Part shown: positions 9,958 to 21,419 of the stretch, one piece after another
Layout of the letters: every line of letters starts with the position of its first letter
Numbering within the stretch: position 1 is the stretch's first letter
Assembly: GCA_037447655.1 (NCBI GenBank)
Contig: JBBHKE010003218.1
Span: forward strand, 105,711-169,710
From: Zygnema cylindricum
Lineage: Eukaryota > Streptophyta > Zygnematophyceae > Zygnematales > Zygnemataceae
Length of the DNA stretch: 64,000 nucleotides
Reading direction: 5' to 3'
Notes under the pieces: generated by a model
Database searches by the model: none
What the model saw: only the letters and a program-made list of their open reading frames with translations
What the model was told of the DNA's origin: nothing
Translations under genes and position numbers: made by a program

Positions 9958-12827
9958 CTTGCCTTCCATCGGACCTGCTCTGGCCTTGAATGGTGATGCA
10001 GAGACGACGAGGTCCACCGTAATTTCGGTGCTCATTGAGCCATATGCCCTGGCCACTCATCCCCTTCCCATGACCTTTCGTCTCAAATCCTTCACAAAAC
10101 TTAACATTAGGGTTTCAACTGCAACTCGTTCCTTTCTCGTGACCTCTCAAATCTTTCACATGTTCCAACGTTCTGGTGGTTTCCCCATCTTAACGTCCCT
10201 CACGCGCTCTCCCTCCCTCCCTTTTCTCGTCTACTCACTCGTGTCGAAGGGACTAAAAAGTACCGTTGTACAATTTTGACTTGTTAGCTTAGAGAGTCAA
10301 ACAACTTTGACCACCAAACTGCAAGCGTCTATTGCAAATCCTATCAACAAAAATGACAATATTACTTCATATTAAGCAAACTTACTATGGCTGGACATGT
10401 TCACCATAACAAAAGTTTTTTTTTTTGTTTTTAGCCTTTTTGGATTATTACTCCCTACCTTTTCTACCTTTTCTTTTTTGAGAAAAGGTAGGGACCAGTG
10501 ATAAAAAAATGCTGAAAAAAAAAAAAAAAAAAAAAAAAACAAAAAAAAAAAAAGACCATAGATACTCTAAAAAACTTTAAAAAACACTGAAAAAACCTTG
10601 AAAAACGGAGATGTACAAACCTGCCAGGTGCCGAGATGCAACCGGCCGTTGCAGATAGGGATAGTGAGAGAACAGCCCATCATGGAGGACTTCACATGAG
10701 CTGCAATTAGAGTGACAGAGAAAAATAAATAAATAAAATAAATACTTTCTCTTCAGCTATCGTGTTTCCTGAAACCGGGCGACGGATAAGGGGTGGGGGA
10801 AGGGGGAGGGGGGAGTGGGAGGGAGACAGAGAAGGAGAGGGAGAGAGAGAGATATGGAGAGATAGAGGGAGGGAGGGAGAGGGAGAGAGAGAGAGACTTC
10901 TGCTTGAGTTTTATGACCTGATTTAAGCCAGATTCCTGTAGTACACTTGAATCGCTATTAGTGTTAATACCACTAATTTCGTTCCGGTTTATTTTGGCCC
11001 CTGAACAAAAAAATTAGCATTATTAATACTATTTTTTTTTTCTTAATGCTAATTTTATTTGCGGTTTAGAATATTCCACATCATTTGGAAAGCCAAAAGA
11101 ATTATTAACACTAAAACAGTCCTCATACTAGTTATTTCTCAATGCTAGTAACGATTCACGATGTAGTGAGAGAGAAGTTCAAAGAGTTCCTAATGCTACA
11201 AAAAATGTGAGCAAATAAGGATGAAGATACCATCTTTTTTTTTAGAACCTCAAGTTACTTCTATTATTTAGGTTTTGCGTAGAAAGGCTACACTTAAAAA
11301 CTCTCGTTTCATTTCAAACGCTCGGACAAAAATAGCGAACCGAAGAATTCTAAGGGGAGACATAAACTTTAAGACATTTCTTAAGTTAAACTTGTACAGA
11401 TAAACAACTTAGCCAAATATGAAATAAACCAAAAAATAAAAGTGAAAAACTTCGCAGGATCCACACCTGGCATGTCGTCATAGCCCTCATCCAAGTGACG
11501 ATAGTGGTTACCCTGAAATTCAAGACCCAAAATATCAAACCCTCACCCTTTTTGGTTGGTCACTCCAATTACACTGCCCATCGCTATTAGTGTGGATAAC
11601 ACTAATTCTGTCACGACTTTTTTGACCAAAAATCATGAAGTGGTGTTAATAAAACTGTTCAGCCACATCTCCCTACATTAAACTACACTGCTAATCGTTA
11701 TTAGTGTTAAAGTTTTTTCGCCACTAAAAACATGTTTTCTTCGTGCACACATGTCGGATTGTCAATCAGAGAACGCCAGTAGAAGGTGAGAATCTTGGCC
11801 TTTAATAGCAACCACCGGATTGACAATCCAACAAGTGTGCACGCAGAAAGTATGTTTTAAGTGGCGAAAAAAACTTTAAAACTAATAACGATTAGCGGTG
11901 TAGTATTGCACATTCTAACTCTAGATTTACATCAATAATTCCTCCAAACTAATAGCAATGACTGTAGAAAGCTATCCGATCAATCTCTTATATCATACCC
12001 ATCTAGTCCCCCAAACCGTATACTCCTTTAATGCACAAACTTAATTATTAGGATTATCATACGTATGCCATTACTGACGATACTGGCCAGTAATCACCAC
12101 AATCATACAGAAGAATGTACTTTTTACAAAATTGTACTTTTACAAAATTGTAGTTTTACAAAATTATAAACTAGTTTTCTATACAAATACTATGATTACA
12201 GCCCAGTAACGCCAGATACAGGGCTACACTGCCTATCGATATTAGAGTTAATAACACTGATTTGCTCGCAACTTTTTCTGGCCAATCATAAAATAGTGTT
12301 AACAACACTCTTAAGGGAGTGGATTACGATCTGCCACGTCTCCTTGCACTAAAATAGTATTGTATATTCTAGTTTTGCATTAACACTAATGAATCCTTAA
12401 TGCTAACAACGATGGGCAGTGTATTATAGTTCGTACAGTTTTCTGTATGGATACTATGACTACTACAATTTTTTATACGAATATTACTTCTACAATTTTC
12501 TGTATAAATACTACGGCTACTACTACTACAATTTTCTCCATGAATATTACTACTACTACAGTTTTCTGTATGAATATTATGACTAGACTACTGCCCAGAA
12601 ATACCAGTTACAGGGCTATTATAATTTGTAGAATTTTCTGTATGAACACTAAGACTACTACAGTTTCCTGTATGAATAATATGATTACTACAGTTTTCTG
12701 TCCTCGTATTGTTAACCTATCAATCCGCCTACCTCTGGCACGATGCGGTTGAGAGAATCCTCCATATCCCGAGGCACGTCTGAGCTGGCATTCTCATTGA
12801 TGGTGAGACTGGCGGATGTGTGCATCA
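9926..12827 (-). CDS. YjbQ/UPF0047-family protein, last four exons (5' end not found)
   Basis: Minus-strand exons at 12827-12733, 11512-11467, 10700-10621 and 10048-9926 join with consistent phases and AG/GT borders into 113 codons. They carry the family motifs in order: [11 protein letters not shown] with LNRIVPE, then [12 protein letters not shown], then [12 protein letters not shown] with LGTWQ, then [17 protein letters not shown]0047 (YjbQ) is a small beta-rich trimeric protein found from bacteria to plants. The E. coli member has been credited with thiamine-phosphate-synthase-like activity, but the plant role is unsettled. The first exon starts two bases into a codon, so at least one upstream exon (roughly 40-50 residues, plus any targeting peptide) is missing; I searched up to about 17 kb without a convincing match. 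The tail [10 protein letters not shown] and the TAA stop at 9926-9928 come from the adjoining minisatellite, so the C-terminus is longer than usual. Introns contain TA-type MITEs. Confidence 0.85.
10496..10560. repeat. A-rich homopolymer tract
   Basis: Nearly uninterrupted A run of about 40 bases in a YjbQ intron. Just upstream an inverted pair (CCTACCTTTTCT and AGAAAAGGTAGG) flanks it. Confidence 0.8.
10788..10900. repeat. Purine microsatellite (GGGAGA/GA)n
   Basis: Simple purine-rich tract of GGGAGG and GAGAGA units inside a YjbQ intron. Confidence 0.85.
10942..11165. mobile_element. TA-type MITE (224 bp)
   Basis: Ends TACACTTGAATCGCTATTAG and CGATTCACGATGTA, TA at both borders. It belongs to the same subfamily as 62229-62450, sharing the internal word CTAGTTATTTCT near the right end. 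It lies in a YjbQ intron. Confidence 0.75.
11570..11965. mobile_element. TA-type MITE interrupted by a second MITE
   Basis: Left terminus TACACTGCCCATCGC at 11570, right terminus AATAGCAATGACTGTA at 11965. The two arms (11570-11683 and 11903-11965) line up with the uninterrupted copy at 12225-12423, showing that 11684-11902 was inserted later. Confidence 0.75.
11684..11902. mobile_element. TA-type MITE (219 bp) inside another MITE
   Basis: Long inverted repeat of about 50 bases: TACACTGCTAATCG with TTTTTTCGCCACT on the left, AAGTGGCGAAAAAA with CGATTAGCGGTGTA on the right. TA borders. This is the intact model for the copy disrupted by H1 at 5174-5949. Confidence 0.8.
12225..12423. mobile_element. 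TA-type MITE (199 bp) with local empty site
   Basis: Ends TACACTGCCTATCGATATTA and ACGATGGGCAGTGTA. The flanks CAGGGC and TTATAGTT are found directly joined, as CAGGGCTATTATAATT, at about 12612-12627. That fixes the target as TA and shows a clean insertion into a local repeat. Confidence 0.85.
12424..12720. repeat. Degenerate local repeats
   Basis: Several imperfect copies of a unit containing CAGTTTTCTGTATGAATA and GACTACTAC, with a further relative around 12165-12224. Open frames here reflect the repeat. It lies next to the 95-bp YjbQ exon at 12733-12827. Confidence 0.6.
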
Positions 12828-15800
12828 CTGCAGATAGAGAGAGATACATGACACTTGTCACATTAACGGTCATGGGTGTCGCCGGAATTGCGTCGGTCAT
12901 TGCAAATATAAGGTTTTTATAATAGTTTAAAAAATAAGTCTAATCCTCTGTTCACTCTGATGGTAAAACTGCATAGGCTCGAAATATTCGTTATCGCTAA
13001 CAACTTTTGATTGACCTCGGCTAGAAAAAACAAAAAAAAAAAATCCTTTCAGAAATCTTGAGCAAGAATTTCAGGTTGCAAAACTCTTTCATAACAGGCC
13101 CACAAATTCACACACCAGTACAACCGTAAAATTGACCCAGGAATAGCACATAGCACTCTCTACTGTTTATCCAGTACCATTTTTTTATATACATTATATT
13201 TACATGAAAGTTTTACTGCCCACGTTTCCTGTCAATCTAGAACCTATCCAAACCTCCATCATATATGGGTAGGTTGTCTCAAAAACAATAAGTCCATACA
13301 ACATTTACAGGCTCTCAAAGTAAATGATAAGCCCGATAACCTTAATAAATTAAAGGGGTAATTAAACGAGCACTATATTTGTCGTTACTGGCCAGTAATC
13401 ATCGTAATTAATCATCGTACTCGTATAGAAAACTGTAAAAAAAAATCGACACTTTTCACCTCTCAACTTCAACACCACACTCCACCACCTTTTTCATTTT
13501 CAACTTTTGAGAGCGTCCCCCCTTTTCGGCAGGAATCTTCCCTTCTTCGACTTTCGACTTTTGAACTTTCGATTTCGTACAGTTTTTGATACGATACTAC
13601 TATGATTACTGGCCAGTAACTGCCAAGTATAGTGCTCTTTTAATTATCCCATAATGGAAGAGCCCTGATTCATTAATGACTCGTCACTCACATTCCGTCT
13701 CTAAGTCAAAGACATCAAACATATTTGAGAGAGGAATTAAAAGAGAAATAAAAAAAACTTCTGATGGTCGTGGAAAGTACACACAAAAAAAATTACGCTT
13801 CATCCAATATAGTAGACTTGACTTCAACCGTGGGATCTCAACTGCCACTTTATTGTTTATCTCACTGCAGAAAGGACAAAATGAAGGGAGGGACAATGCC
13901 GAAAACTACTCTTGCATCACATTCTGGTGAAAGTGAGATAATTATTAAAAAGATTGAAAGGAAATATGGAAACACAAGTGGAGAAAATGTTGCATATTTC
14001 ATAAAAGTTTTCAAGAGCACAAAATGGCTTACCAAATATGTTCGCAAGACCCACTTGAAACTGCGAGATTTCCGGGAAAGAACGAGTGATGTGAGAGGTG
14101 ATGATGTGGCATCCCCTATAATGACGTCAGCACACATCAATACCAACTTTAGAAAGCTGCAATTTGCGGGAAGGCCATAAAAAACCGTACTTAAGTCTCC
14201 CTGACAGTTCCAAGGTTTCTTTGCAAATAGCATGGAGACTATTCATTATTTCAAAAGAAAGACCAGGAGATATGATAAATAAATAGCTAAAACAAAAGAA
14301 CATGTTTTAGGATTTTCTAGGGTTTTTCTAGGCTTTATTAACAACAATCAAATGTCCAACAAACTACAGTGCATGTTTTTGAGGAAAAGAGAACAGATAT
14401 AGAGAAGGGAAGAAGCTGCCGACAACCATAAATAGGAACATGGGAGACATTGCTACATACTACTCTAAAGGATATTAATTTTTTATCTCCATGTGATGAT
14501 AAAAAATCCATATCGTAGATAAAACATGCAAAAAACTGCACCAAACAATAAAACTTCAGAAGCCCGCACATCCGAATCCTTCCATCTTGGTTTGAAGCAT
14601 AGTACAAATGTATGGAAAATATTGGAAACGCTATATGTTGTTTCTTCATGCTATACGTGTATTTTATGGATTTTTCAAGTATAATACACATGTAGTACAG
14701 GGAAACCATATATAGTGTTTCCAATCATTTTTGTACATATGAACGATGGTCTCAAGAGGAGAGAGAAGGAGAGAGAATTAGCTCTTCTATTGTCATGCGG
14801 CACAAAAGGTTACCCCAATTTTTCGAACGTCATATGCATAATCACTATTTGTAAAGGACCATTTTTTGTAATAGACCATTTTAACCTGTTAAAGGCTGGG
14901 AGCTGTATTGTCTTCTGAAGCCATAGACTTGTATTTGTCCCTTCCGAGGTTCCTGTTCACCATAGAACTCATTATTTTCATCACGTAAAGTTAACTTTCA
15001 TCAGGCAAAATCTTCAATACTTGATAATTAGAGACAAAAAACAATAGAGACTAAAGATCTAAATTAGTATCGTTTTTCTGGATAATATAACAATATGCAA
15101 AAATTAAAACATATTCACTCTAAAAAACCCATCGGTGAAAACTAACTTAAGTATTTTTAGAATCGTGACATTGTCAATCTAGTGGAAAACTTGCAAAACT
15201 AATCCTGTCCGTACTGCTATTCAGCACGAAGGTTAAGGAATCTTATGTCAGAGAGTCTATTTGTCACACACAAAAAAAAAAACCAAATCAAATCAAAAAC
15301 AGGACCACCAAATCTTCCTCGTATTCCATCAAGCAGGACTGTAAGAAGCCTCAAGTGCCATTGCTCTCATCTTTGTGCATTCATATTCAACTTCTACAAT
15401 TATTCCCCATCTTCTCAATTAATCTTGTCCATTATTACAACTTGTTCATTATCCCCTTTCATTCCAATACTGGATTGGAAATGAGTGGGTTCAGAGAAAC
15501 ATTCGAAGCCTTACTTGCTGAATTTACCGCTTCACAAGTAATTGAAAAACTCCTTCCAGAAGGTTTTTGGAGGGTTTTGACCTGCATACTCATTCAAAAG
15601 TATAATCACAAAAAAAAAATGACAGCAACAATAATGATAATAATAACAATAACAGTAAAAATAATAATAATAACAGCAAAAAGAGGCCGAACGATTAAAA
15701 TAATGCAACAATATACATGATAAACATAACACCTGTAAGTTTCAAAGGGAACCTAAAAAAAAAAAAAAGATTCGTCCGTATCTTCAAACAAATGACATCA

Positions 15801-17090
15801 AACAGATCTCACTTACAGACAGGAATTGCGAACGAGCGAGTATTATTTCTCCAGGCTCTCTCAAAAAAAAAATAAAAAAAAATCCTTACAAATAAAATGG
15901 CAAAGACAGAGAATGAGTGCGCAAAAGTCCTACACAAGTTCCAAATGCGAAATCATTGGAAAAGGTATGCGGATACTCCATAATATAATACACGCGTATT
16001 ATACCGTATGACACATCAATTATTATAATACAATAGTAGGGTTACAGTACAGTACTGTAGTACAACAGTTGTAGAAATCAATAAGACCTGCCATACCGAA
16101 TCTATAACCACTCTATATCCACTCTATATCCGTATAGTCTGACATTAAGAAAAAGTACACTTCATACGCAAAGAGAAAGGAACACTAAAACTGAACCCTA
16201 ATAATTTCACCCTGACAAATAATCTACAAATTGCTTGGAGTCCAAAGAAGATGCGATGAGACACTATGGCTCACGTTGTAGCGAGAACTGCTCCCGTGGC
16301 TTCGCATCCCTCCATGCCAGCCGCCTTGAGAGACGGCCAGCTGTAGACGGCCGGCAGCATGAACGTCAAGGCGGGTGCAAGCGGAGGCCGTCATGTTGAC
16401 ACACGTCGTCAAAAGACTAATATTAGGGCAGTCAAAATTCAAAAGAGGACGAATCTCCATGAAACTTTTGCAATTTTGCAGTACTGTACTGTACTGAACT
16501 GTGTACGATTTCAGTAGGGGATTGATATATCTACGCAAGGCATATCTCATATCCACGAAAGCCTGACCGCAGACAAAACCTGGCATTGACTCAAATCTGG
16601 AATCATACTGTAGATTATGGTACGGATGGGATATGACCGCGGCAGACATAAATGTCCCTTCGCAGAATATCGTGAATGTCGCCGTTTGTTTTCGGACAGG
16701 AGAAAAACAACATTTTGTGGGAAATGTCAATGCTATAAGAGCTCGATAGTACAAATCCAAAAGCTTTCTCGCGTGTCATTTTTTCTGGCAGGATTTGTCT
16801 TTTTCTAGAAAGAGACACAATTTTTACCAAAGGCGTGTGAAGTGACGCCGTACACGCAATCGAGTCACACCGCCACGTCACAGGCACTGGTCAAAATCGT
16901 GGCCACTTGCAGACGAAAGCCTACACGGCTACAAGGCATTGCTCGTGCCAAAGAATAATATATGACTCGCTTAAGAGTTACGTGATTGCATTTACCTTCC
17001 CACCAAACCGTAACTGTAGCTTTATCTTGTCTGTACGAAACGGCGTCATCGACGAGATTCTACAAATTGTATGATCTCAAAGTTTAGGAG
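12828..17090. other. Long stretch without a resolved gene
   Basis: Expected to contain the missing 5' exon(s) of the YjbQ-like gene, but none could be identified. A more GC-rich patch at 16240-16410 gives a minus-strand frame of 178 codons without a known domain. A plus-strand frame near 15481-15590 (MSGFRETFEALLAEF) looks protein-like but is unmatched. A (TAA)n-like microsatellite covers 15620-15680 and short CAGTACTGTACTG palindromic words occur near 16050 and 16480. Confidence 0.35.
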
Positions 17091-17093
17091 TTA

Positions 17094-17877
17094 GGGTGCG
17101 TCTCTATGTACTTCAAACTTAGAGATTATTTTTTGTTTTTTAGCGCAGATCCGGCGGACCCGGATTTCGGGTGTCCCTATGTGTTCCAAACGAAATTGTC
17201 ACTTAGGGCGTGACGATGTCAACGTCTACAATCTGTGATGACCCACGTCATTTTTCGTAACTGCTTGTGACGCCGCGTGACTTTTCATGACATTGTAGAC
17301 CTACCGCCGTCCAGCCTGTGCCGTTTCACGGTTGAAGAAGATGCGTTTTGACTTTGCGTCTATTGTCAGCTCGACGTGAAATGGCATCGGAACCTTGGGA
17401 TCCCTGCCAAAAAAAAATCCGTACCGGGTGGAAACGGACAAAACAAAACAAACTGTGTACTTCTCTTTGTCGTATTAGACAAAAAAGGACAAAACATAGC
17501 GAATCGTGTACACTTCCACGTCGCTTGAAAACGTTTGAAGTTTTTGAACAAAACATAACACGTGCGAATACGTGTTCCTATTTGTTTATCGAAAATCCCT
17601 AATTTTAAAACACATCGCCCCTGTATTTTAAAGATAAGGTTGAAGATGTACGTCTCAATTTGCAGGTGAGTTGAAGTTTCGCATAATTTTGTGTATCATA
17701 TCACCTGTCAGTGTTTCGTACACGTCTACGTGAGTCACCTTTGTAAAGTAACAAGTTTTTTTCGTTTACATCCGAATGCTCTGAAAATTGTACGGAGAAT
17801 CTTCACTAAAAAACAAAGTAACAAGACTAAGTTTCGGTTACATGCGAAAGTACCCTTATGCACATAGAGACGCACCC
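17094..17877. mobile_element. PIF/Harbinger-like element H2, TSD TTA
   Basis: A 784-bp element with ends GGGTGCGTCTCTATGT and ACATAGAGACGCACCC, flanked by TTA at 17091-17093 and 17878-17880. It shares GTACG/TGACG-rich subterminal words with H1 and H3. No transposase was recognised. Confidence 0.8.
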
Positions 17878-18111
17878 TTAATACTTAATACAGCTGCCAG
17901 ATTTTTTTGTGGTTCGGCTTTTCGTGGATATTATGAGAACCCTCCGTACAGTGTCCTAATATGTGCTGCATTCACACAGGAAATGGATGATGAATGAGAT
18001 GAGGAAACGAATGTCCTTTTGTTTTGTTTGCACGTGAATCGCCTTTGACGTCATCTCACGTCAACTAAAACGTCTCGATGTGGTTCGTGCTACCGTACGA
18101 TTAAGCGTCGA

Positions 18112-19020
18112 ATGACTCAAATCCGTCCGTACCAAGCCATCGTTTTTTACATTTTTTTACGTTATATTTTAGATGATTGTTTCGTCAAAATTACAAAAAA
18201 AAAAAAACTTTACATTTTTTTACGTTCGATTCTAGTTGATTTTGATTGGTTATTCGTTTATGGGTTACCATTTAAAAAAATATCGTACAGTACAGATGAA
18301 TCATTCGAGATGCGACTTCATGTTTTTTCAAAGTCAGATTTTTGCATTCCGAAAAGGGTTCCCGAAAAAGAAGATGACTTACCACAGTTGTCAAGTTTTG
18401 ACGCACTTGACCGTACGTTTTTGTCCGTCGCTACGCTCCAAATCGTATATTTTGTCCGTCGCTACGCTCCAAAAAGGTTGACGGCCGAGCAGTCGGTCAG
18501 TTTGGCGCCTCTGTTTTTGTTTTTTTTCGAAATGAATGGTACGGGATCATTCATTTTATCATCTCTTTCATCATCAATTTCCGGTGTGAATGCAGCTATG
18601 GAAACCAATAAAAACGTAACAAGAAGACGGTTCCTTTCAGCGGCGATGTTTTCGGGTCGCTCCACATTCATTGGATCCGAGAAAATTACATACATGCCCG
18701 TCAAATTAAGCGCGAATAGTTTTATCGAGGGCTTTTTTTTCCCGCGAACGTGGCGACGCGCGCGGTTTGGAGATAAGGATATGTTTTCAAAGAGAGTGTA
18801 CGGGCGATTTGCCAATTTTCCTTTGAAACCGCTCTCGAAGCGGCTTTCCAGACAAGAAATCGGAGTTCTCTCGTGTAGGGCGTCAAGATATATGTCAGTG
18901 TGGTCCCCACACGTGTATACAAAATTGAACGTTTCACAAAAATACAAAAAAACGAAGAAAGTCCAGCAAAGGAGGAAATGTTGTTCTAAATTTTATTCCG
19001 CTGCCCGTAGGTACACCTAG
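18112..19020 (+). CDS. Long uncharacterised ORF (302 codons), doubtful
   Basis: This is the longest frame in the window starting with ATG that is not a simple repeat. The product would be strongly basic and phenylalanine-rich, with no domain I recognise. The minus strand of the same region is also open (18947-18462, 161 codons) and contains SIAAFTPEIDDERDD. A related peptide, AAFTQEMDDE, is read on the plus strand at about 17965-17995, so an inverted duplication of roughly 100 bp is present. An acidic stretch after a hydrophobic run near the start resembles what some Harbinger transposases have, but that is weak. It could be a decayed transposon gene on the minus strand rather than a host gene. 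Confidence 0.25.
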   Translation: MTQIRPYQAIVFYIFLRYILDDCFVKITKKKKLYIFLRSILVDFDWLFVYGLPFKKISYSTDESFEMRLHVFSKSDFCIPKRVPEKEDDLPQLSSFDALDRTFLSVATLQIVYFVRRYAPKRLTAEQSVSLAPLFLFFFEMNGTGSFILSSLSSSISGVNAAMETNKNVTRRRFLSAAMFSGRSTFIGSEKITYMPVKLSANSFIEGFFFPRTWRRARFGDKDMFSKRVYGRFANFPLKPLSKRLSRQEIGVLSCRASRYMSVWSPHVYTKLNVSQKYKKTKKVQQRRKCCSKFYSAARRYT

Positions 19021-19601
19021 CATGTTTAGGTTCGGGTTGGATTTAATCAGTTAACTGTAATTCAAATGGAAATACGGCACTTTTTCTCCGTTACCACTAC
19101 AAATATAACAGTGAAACCGTACGGTCTCAATTTCAAAAGAAAGACGCCTCAGTGAAGACACGCGGCAGATTTCATGCCTCCAAAGGACCTCCAAAGAACC
19201 TAGCCTTCATTTTCAATTTTTTTTGATCTTTGGTGTAGCCGCAGGGCTGCACCAAAATCCATAAAAAAAAAAATGGAACATGGGGGAGCACGTCGCGACA
19301 AAAAATTGTTGGGGGCGGAAAAAAAGCAATGATGTCCTTTTCTATCCACGAAACAAGTGGCATAGAGTAACCTCCCCAGTATCTAGTCATAAGGGTACTT
19401 TCCCCTGTAACCGAAACTTAGTCTTGTTACTTTGTTTTTTAGCGAAGATTCTCCATACAACTTTTAGAGAATTCGTATGTAAAGAATTGAAATCGTAACT
19501 TTCGATTGTGACGGATGTAGACGTGGGTGTAATTTGTGACGATTGTAGACGAGTACAAAACTCGCGACAATTGATGACGTTTACAAAATAGAGACGGTTG
19601 T

Positions 19602-20061
19602 TAGTGATGTGTATCGGAAAAAAAATTATCGCGATAACACCGATACCGATAGTTGTCGGTTATCAAACGTTCAGAGTTACCAATATATTTGTACTTTTTG
19701 TACTTTCCGTCCGAAGTACACGTGGCAGGTTTATAGTGGATCCCAAGGAAAAAAGGGACAAAGCCATGGCGTCGGGTGTGAAAGGTACATCGTTTTAATT
19801 GGAACCGTGATAAAGCCGTACATATCTTATGCCGGCTACAGCACTTTCGGCTTGTACAAATGATTTGATTGGTAGGCACCCCAGTAGATAAGGGTTGTGA
19901 GTAGGGCGCATCGGGGAAATAACACGTACAGTTGGGTGAACTGGTCGTACATTTATTTGAACACTCCGTACATATATCTCTGTACCGATATATCGATTAT
20001 CGACTACCCGGAAAAAATCCCATATCGGTTATCGGCAAATCCTTACCGATACACAACACTA
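19602..20061. mobile_element. hAT-like MITE, family 2 (TAG..TATCGG ends), 8-bp TSD
   Basis: The left end TAGTGATGTGTATCGG and right end CCGATACACAACACTA are inverted copies. Identical 8-bp flanks ACGGTTGT lie at 19594-19601 and 20062-20069. The interior is rich in CGATAT-type words. Same family as 31051-31873 and 61257-61566. Non-coding. Confidence 0.85.
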
Positions 20062-20319
20062 ACGGTTGTAGACATCTACTTACTTGTGACATTGTAGTGA
20101 AATTATATGGGCCCCATTGCCACACATAATTCGCAGATCAAAAGAAGCTAATCTAGATAGTGCCGACTCTAAGTTTACATAAACCCAAATGATTGACCCC
20201 TTGACAATCAAAACCCCATTAAAGCTTCACCCCTGTAAAATAAGACTTTCTGTGTGCTCAGTTCCACCACAGAATGCAAAGTTAGAATATGAGATTTGGA
20301 CACATTCACCCACTTTGAC

Positions 20320-21419
20320 TGTTGCAATTTATGTATTTTCTAGGTCTGTATTGGAAAAATAAATAGAGTGTTGAAAAAAGGTGACTAATAGTTCACTTCT
20401 ATATTTTAGTTTGAATGTAAAGAGAGAGAAAGAGAGGACCAAAGGCACGCCATGGTTGCCGCATCATTTAGAAGGAGGCAGAATGAATTAGAAAGTATTT
20501 TACTAGTTTTAGCAAAATGCTGCCCCTGACCAGATTTGAACCCAGGGACTATTTGGTTACTAAATGGACCAATGTCTTATCCATTATGTCTCTAACGAAG
20601 CGATACATATGGAACGTTTCACGCATATTTACATATTGATTCAAAGGACTAATTCCCAGCAGACTAACGAAAACGCGCATTAATCAATTCATGCATGGAA
20701 GCGAATCGAAGCCCTATAAATACAACTGATCGGACGGCCACCATTACAGCCGCCACCCGCAATAAGCTTTCGGCGGCCTTTGGGGATAGCGTCACGCGAT
20801 GCCACGTGGCGCCACATTATTTGACACCGGAGAAGATGGGAGGAGGAACCATGGCTCCCGATTTGGCACATGTCACCTTGTAGACCATGTCGTACAATGG
20901 CCGTACAATAAGTACATCGCCCATCGTACCTTCTTGTACTATATAGTGTTCCTATTGGACTAGGGTTTAGTAGTAGGTAGTCATGAGTAGGCAGACTAAG
21001 ACTTAGTGATATTTCGGTACCTCTCTCTAAGAGAGCTTGTAACTATAAAGGTCATCTTTGACCAACCATAACTTAATGCTCGGGTGAGCAAATTCAGTAA
21101 TTATTTTTGCTACAGACTCAAGGGAGTCCAAGCTACACAAAGGTGTACTCTGTAAGAGGTTTTTGCGTGTCAGGGTGGCACTTATTCAGTGGGAAAATCA
21201 AAGTGGGGAATACTGTCCAAAACACATATTTAAGCTTTTTATTCTGTGGTGGAACTGAGCACACACAAGGTCTTATCTCCACAGGGGTGAAGTTCTACTG
21301 GGGTTTTGATTATGAAGGGATCATTCATTTGGGTTTATATCAACTTGGATTCGACACTATCTAGATTAGCTTCTTTTGGATCTGCGAATTCTGTGGGCAA
21401 TGGAGCCCATAGAATTTCA
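20320..21419 (+). mobile_element. Solo LTR (1100 bp) inside an older solo LTR
   Basis: Starts TGTTGCAATTTATG and ends CATAGAATTTCA. Flanked by TTGAC at 20315-20319 and 21420-21424. It is in opposite orientation to its host LTR. A tRNA-like segment lies antisense at about 20522-20602 (B-box-like GGTTCAAATC on the minus strand). Confidence 0.85.
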
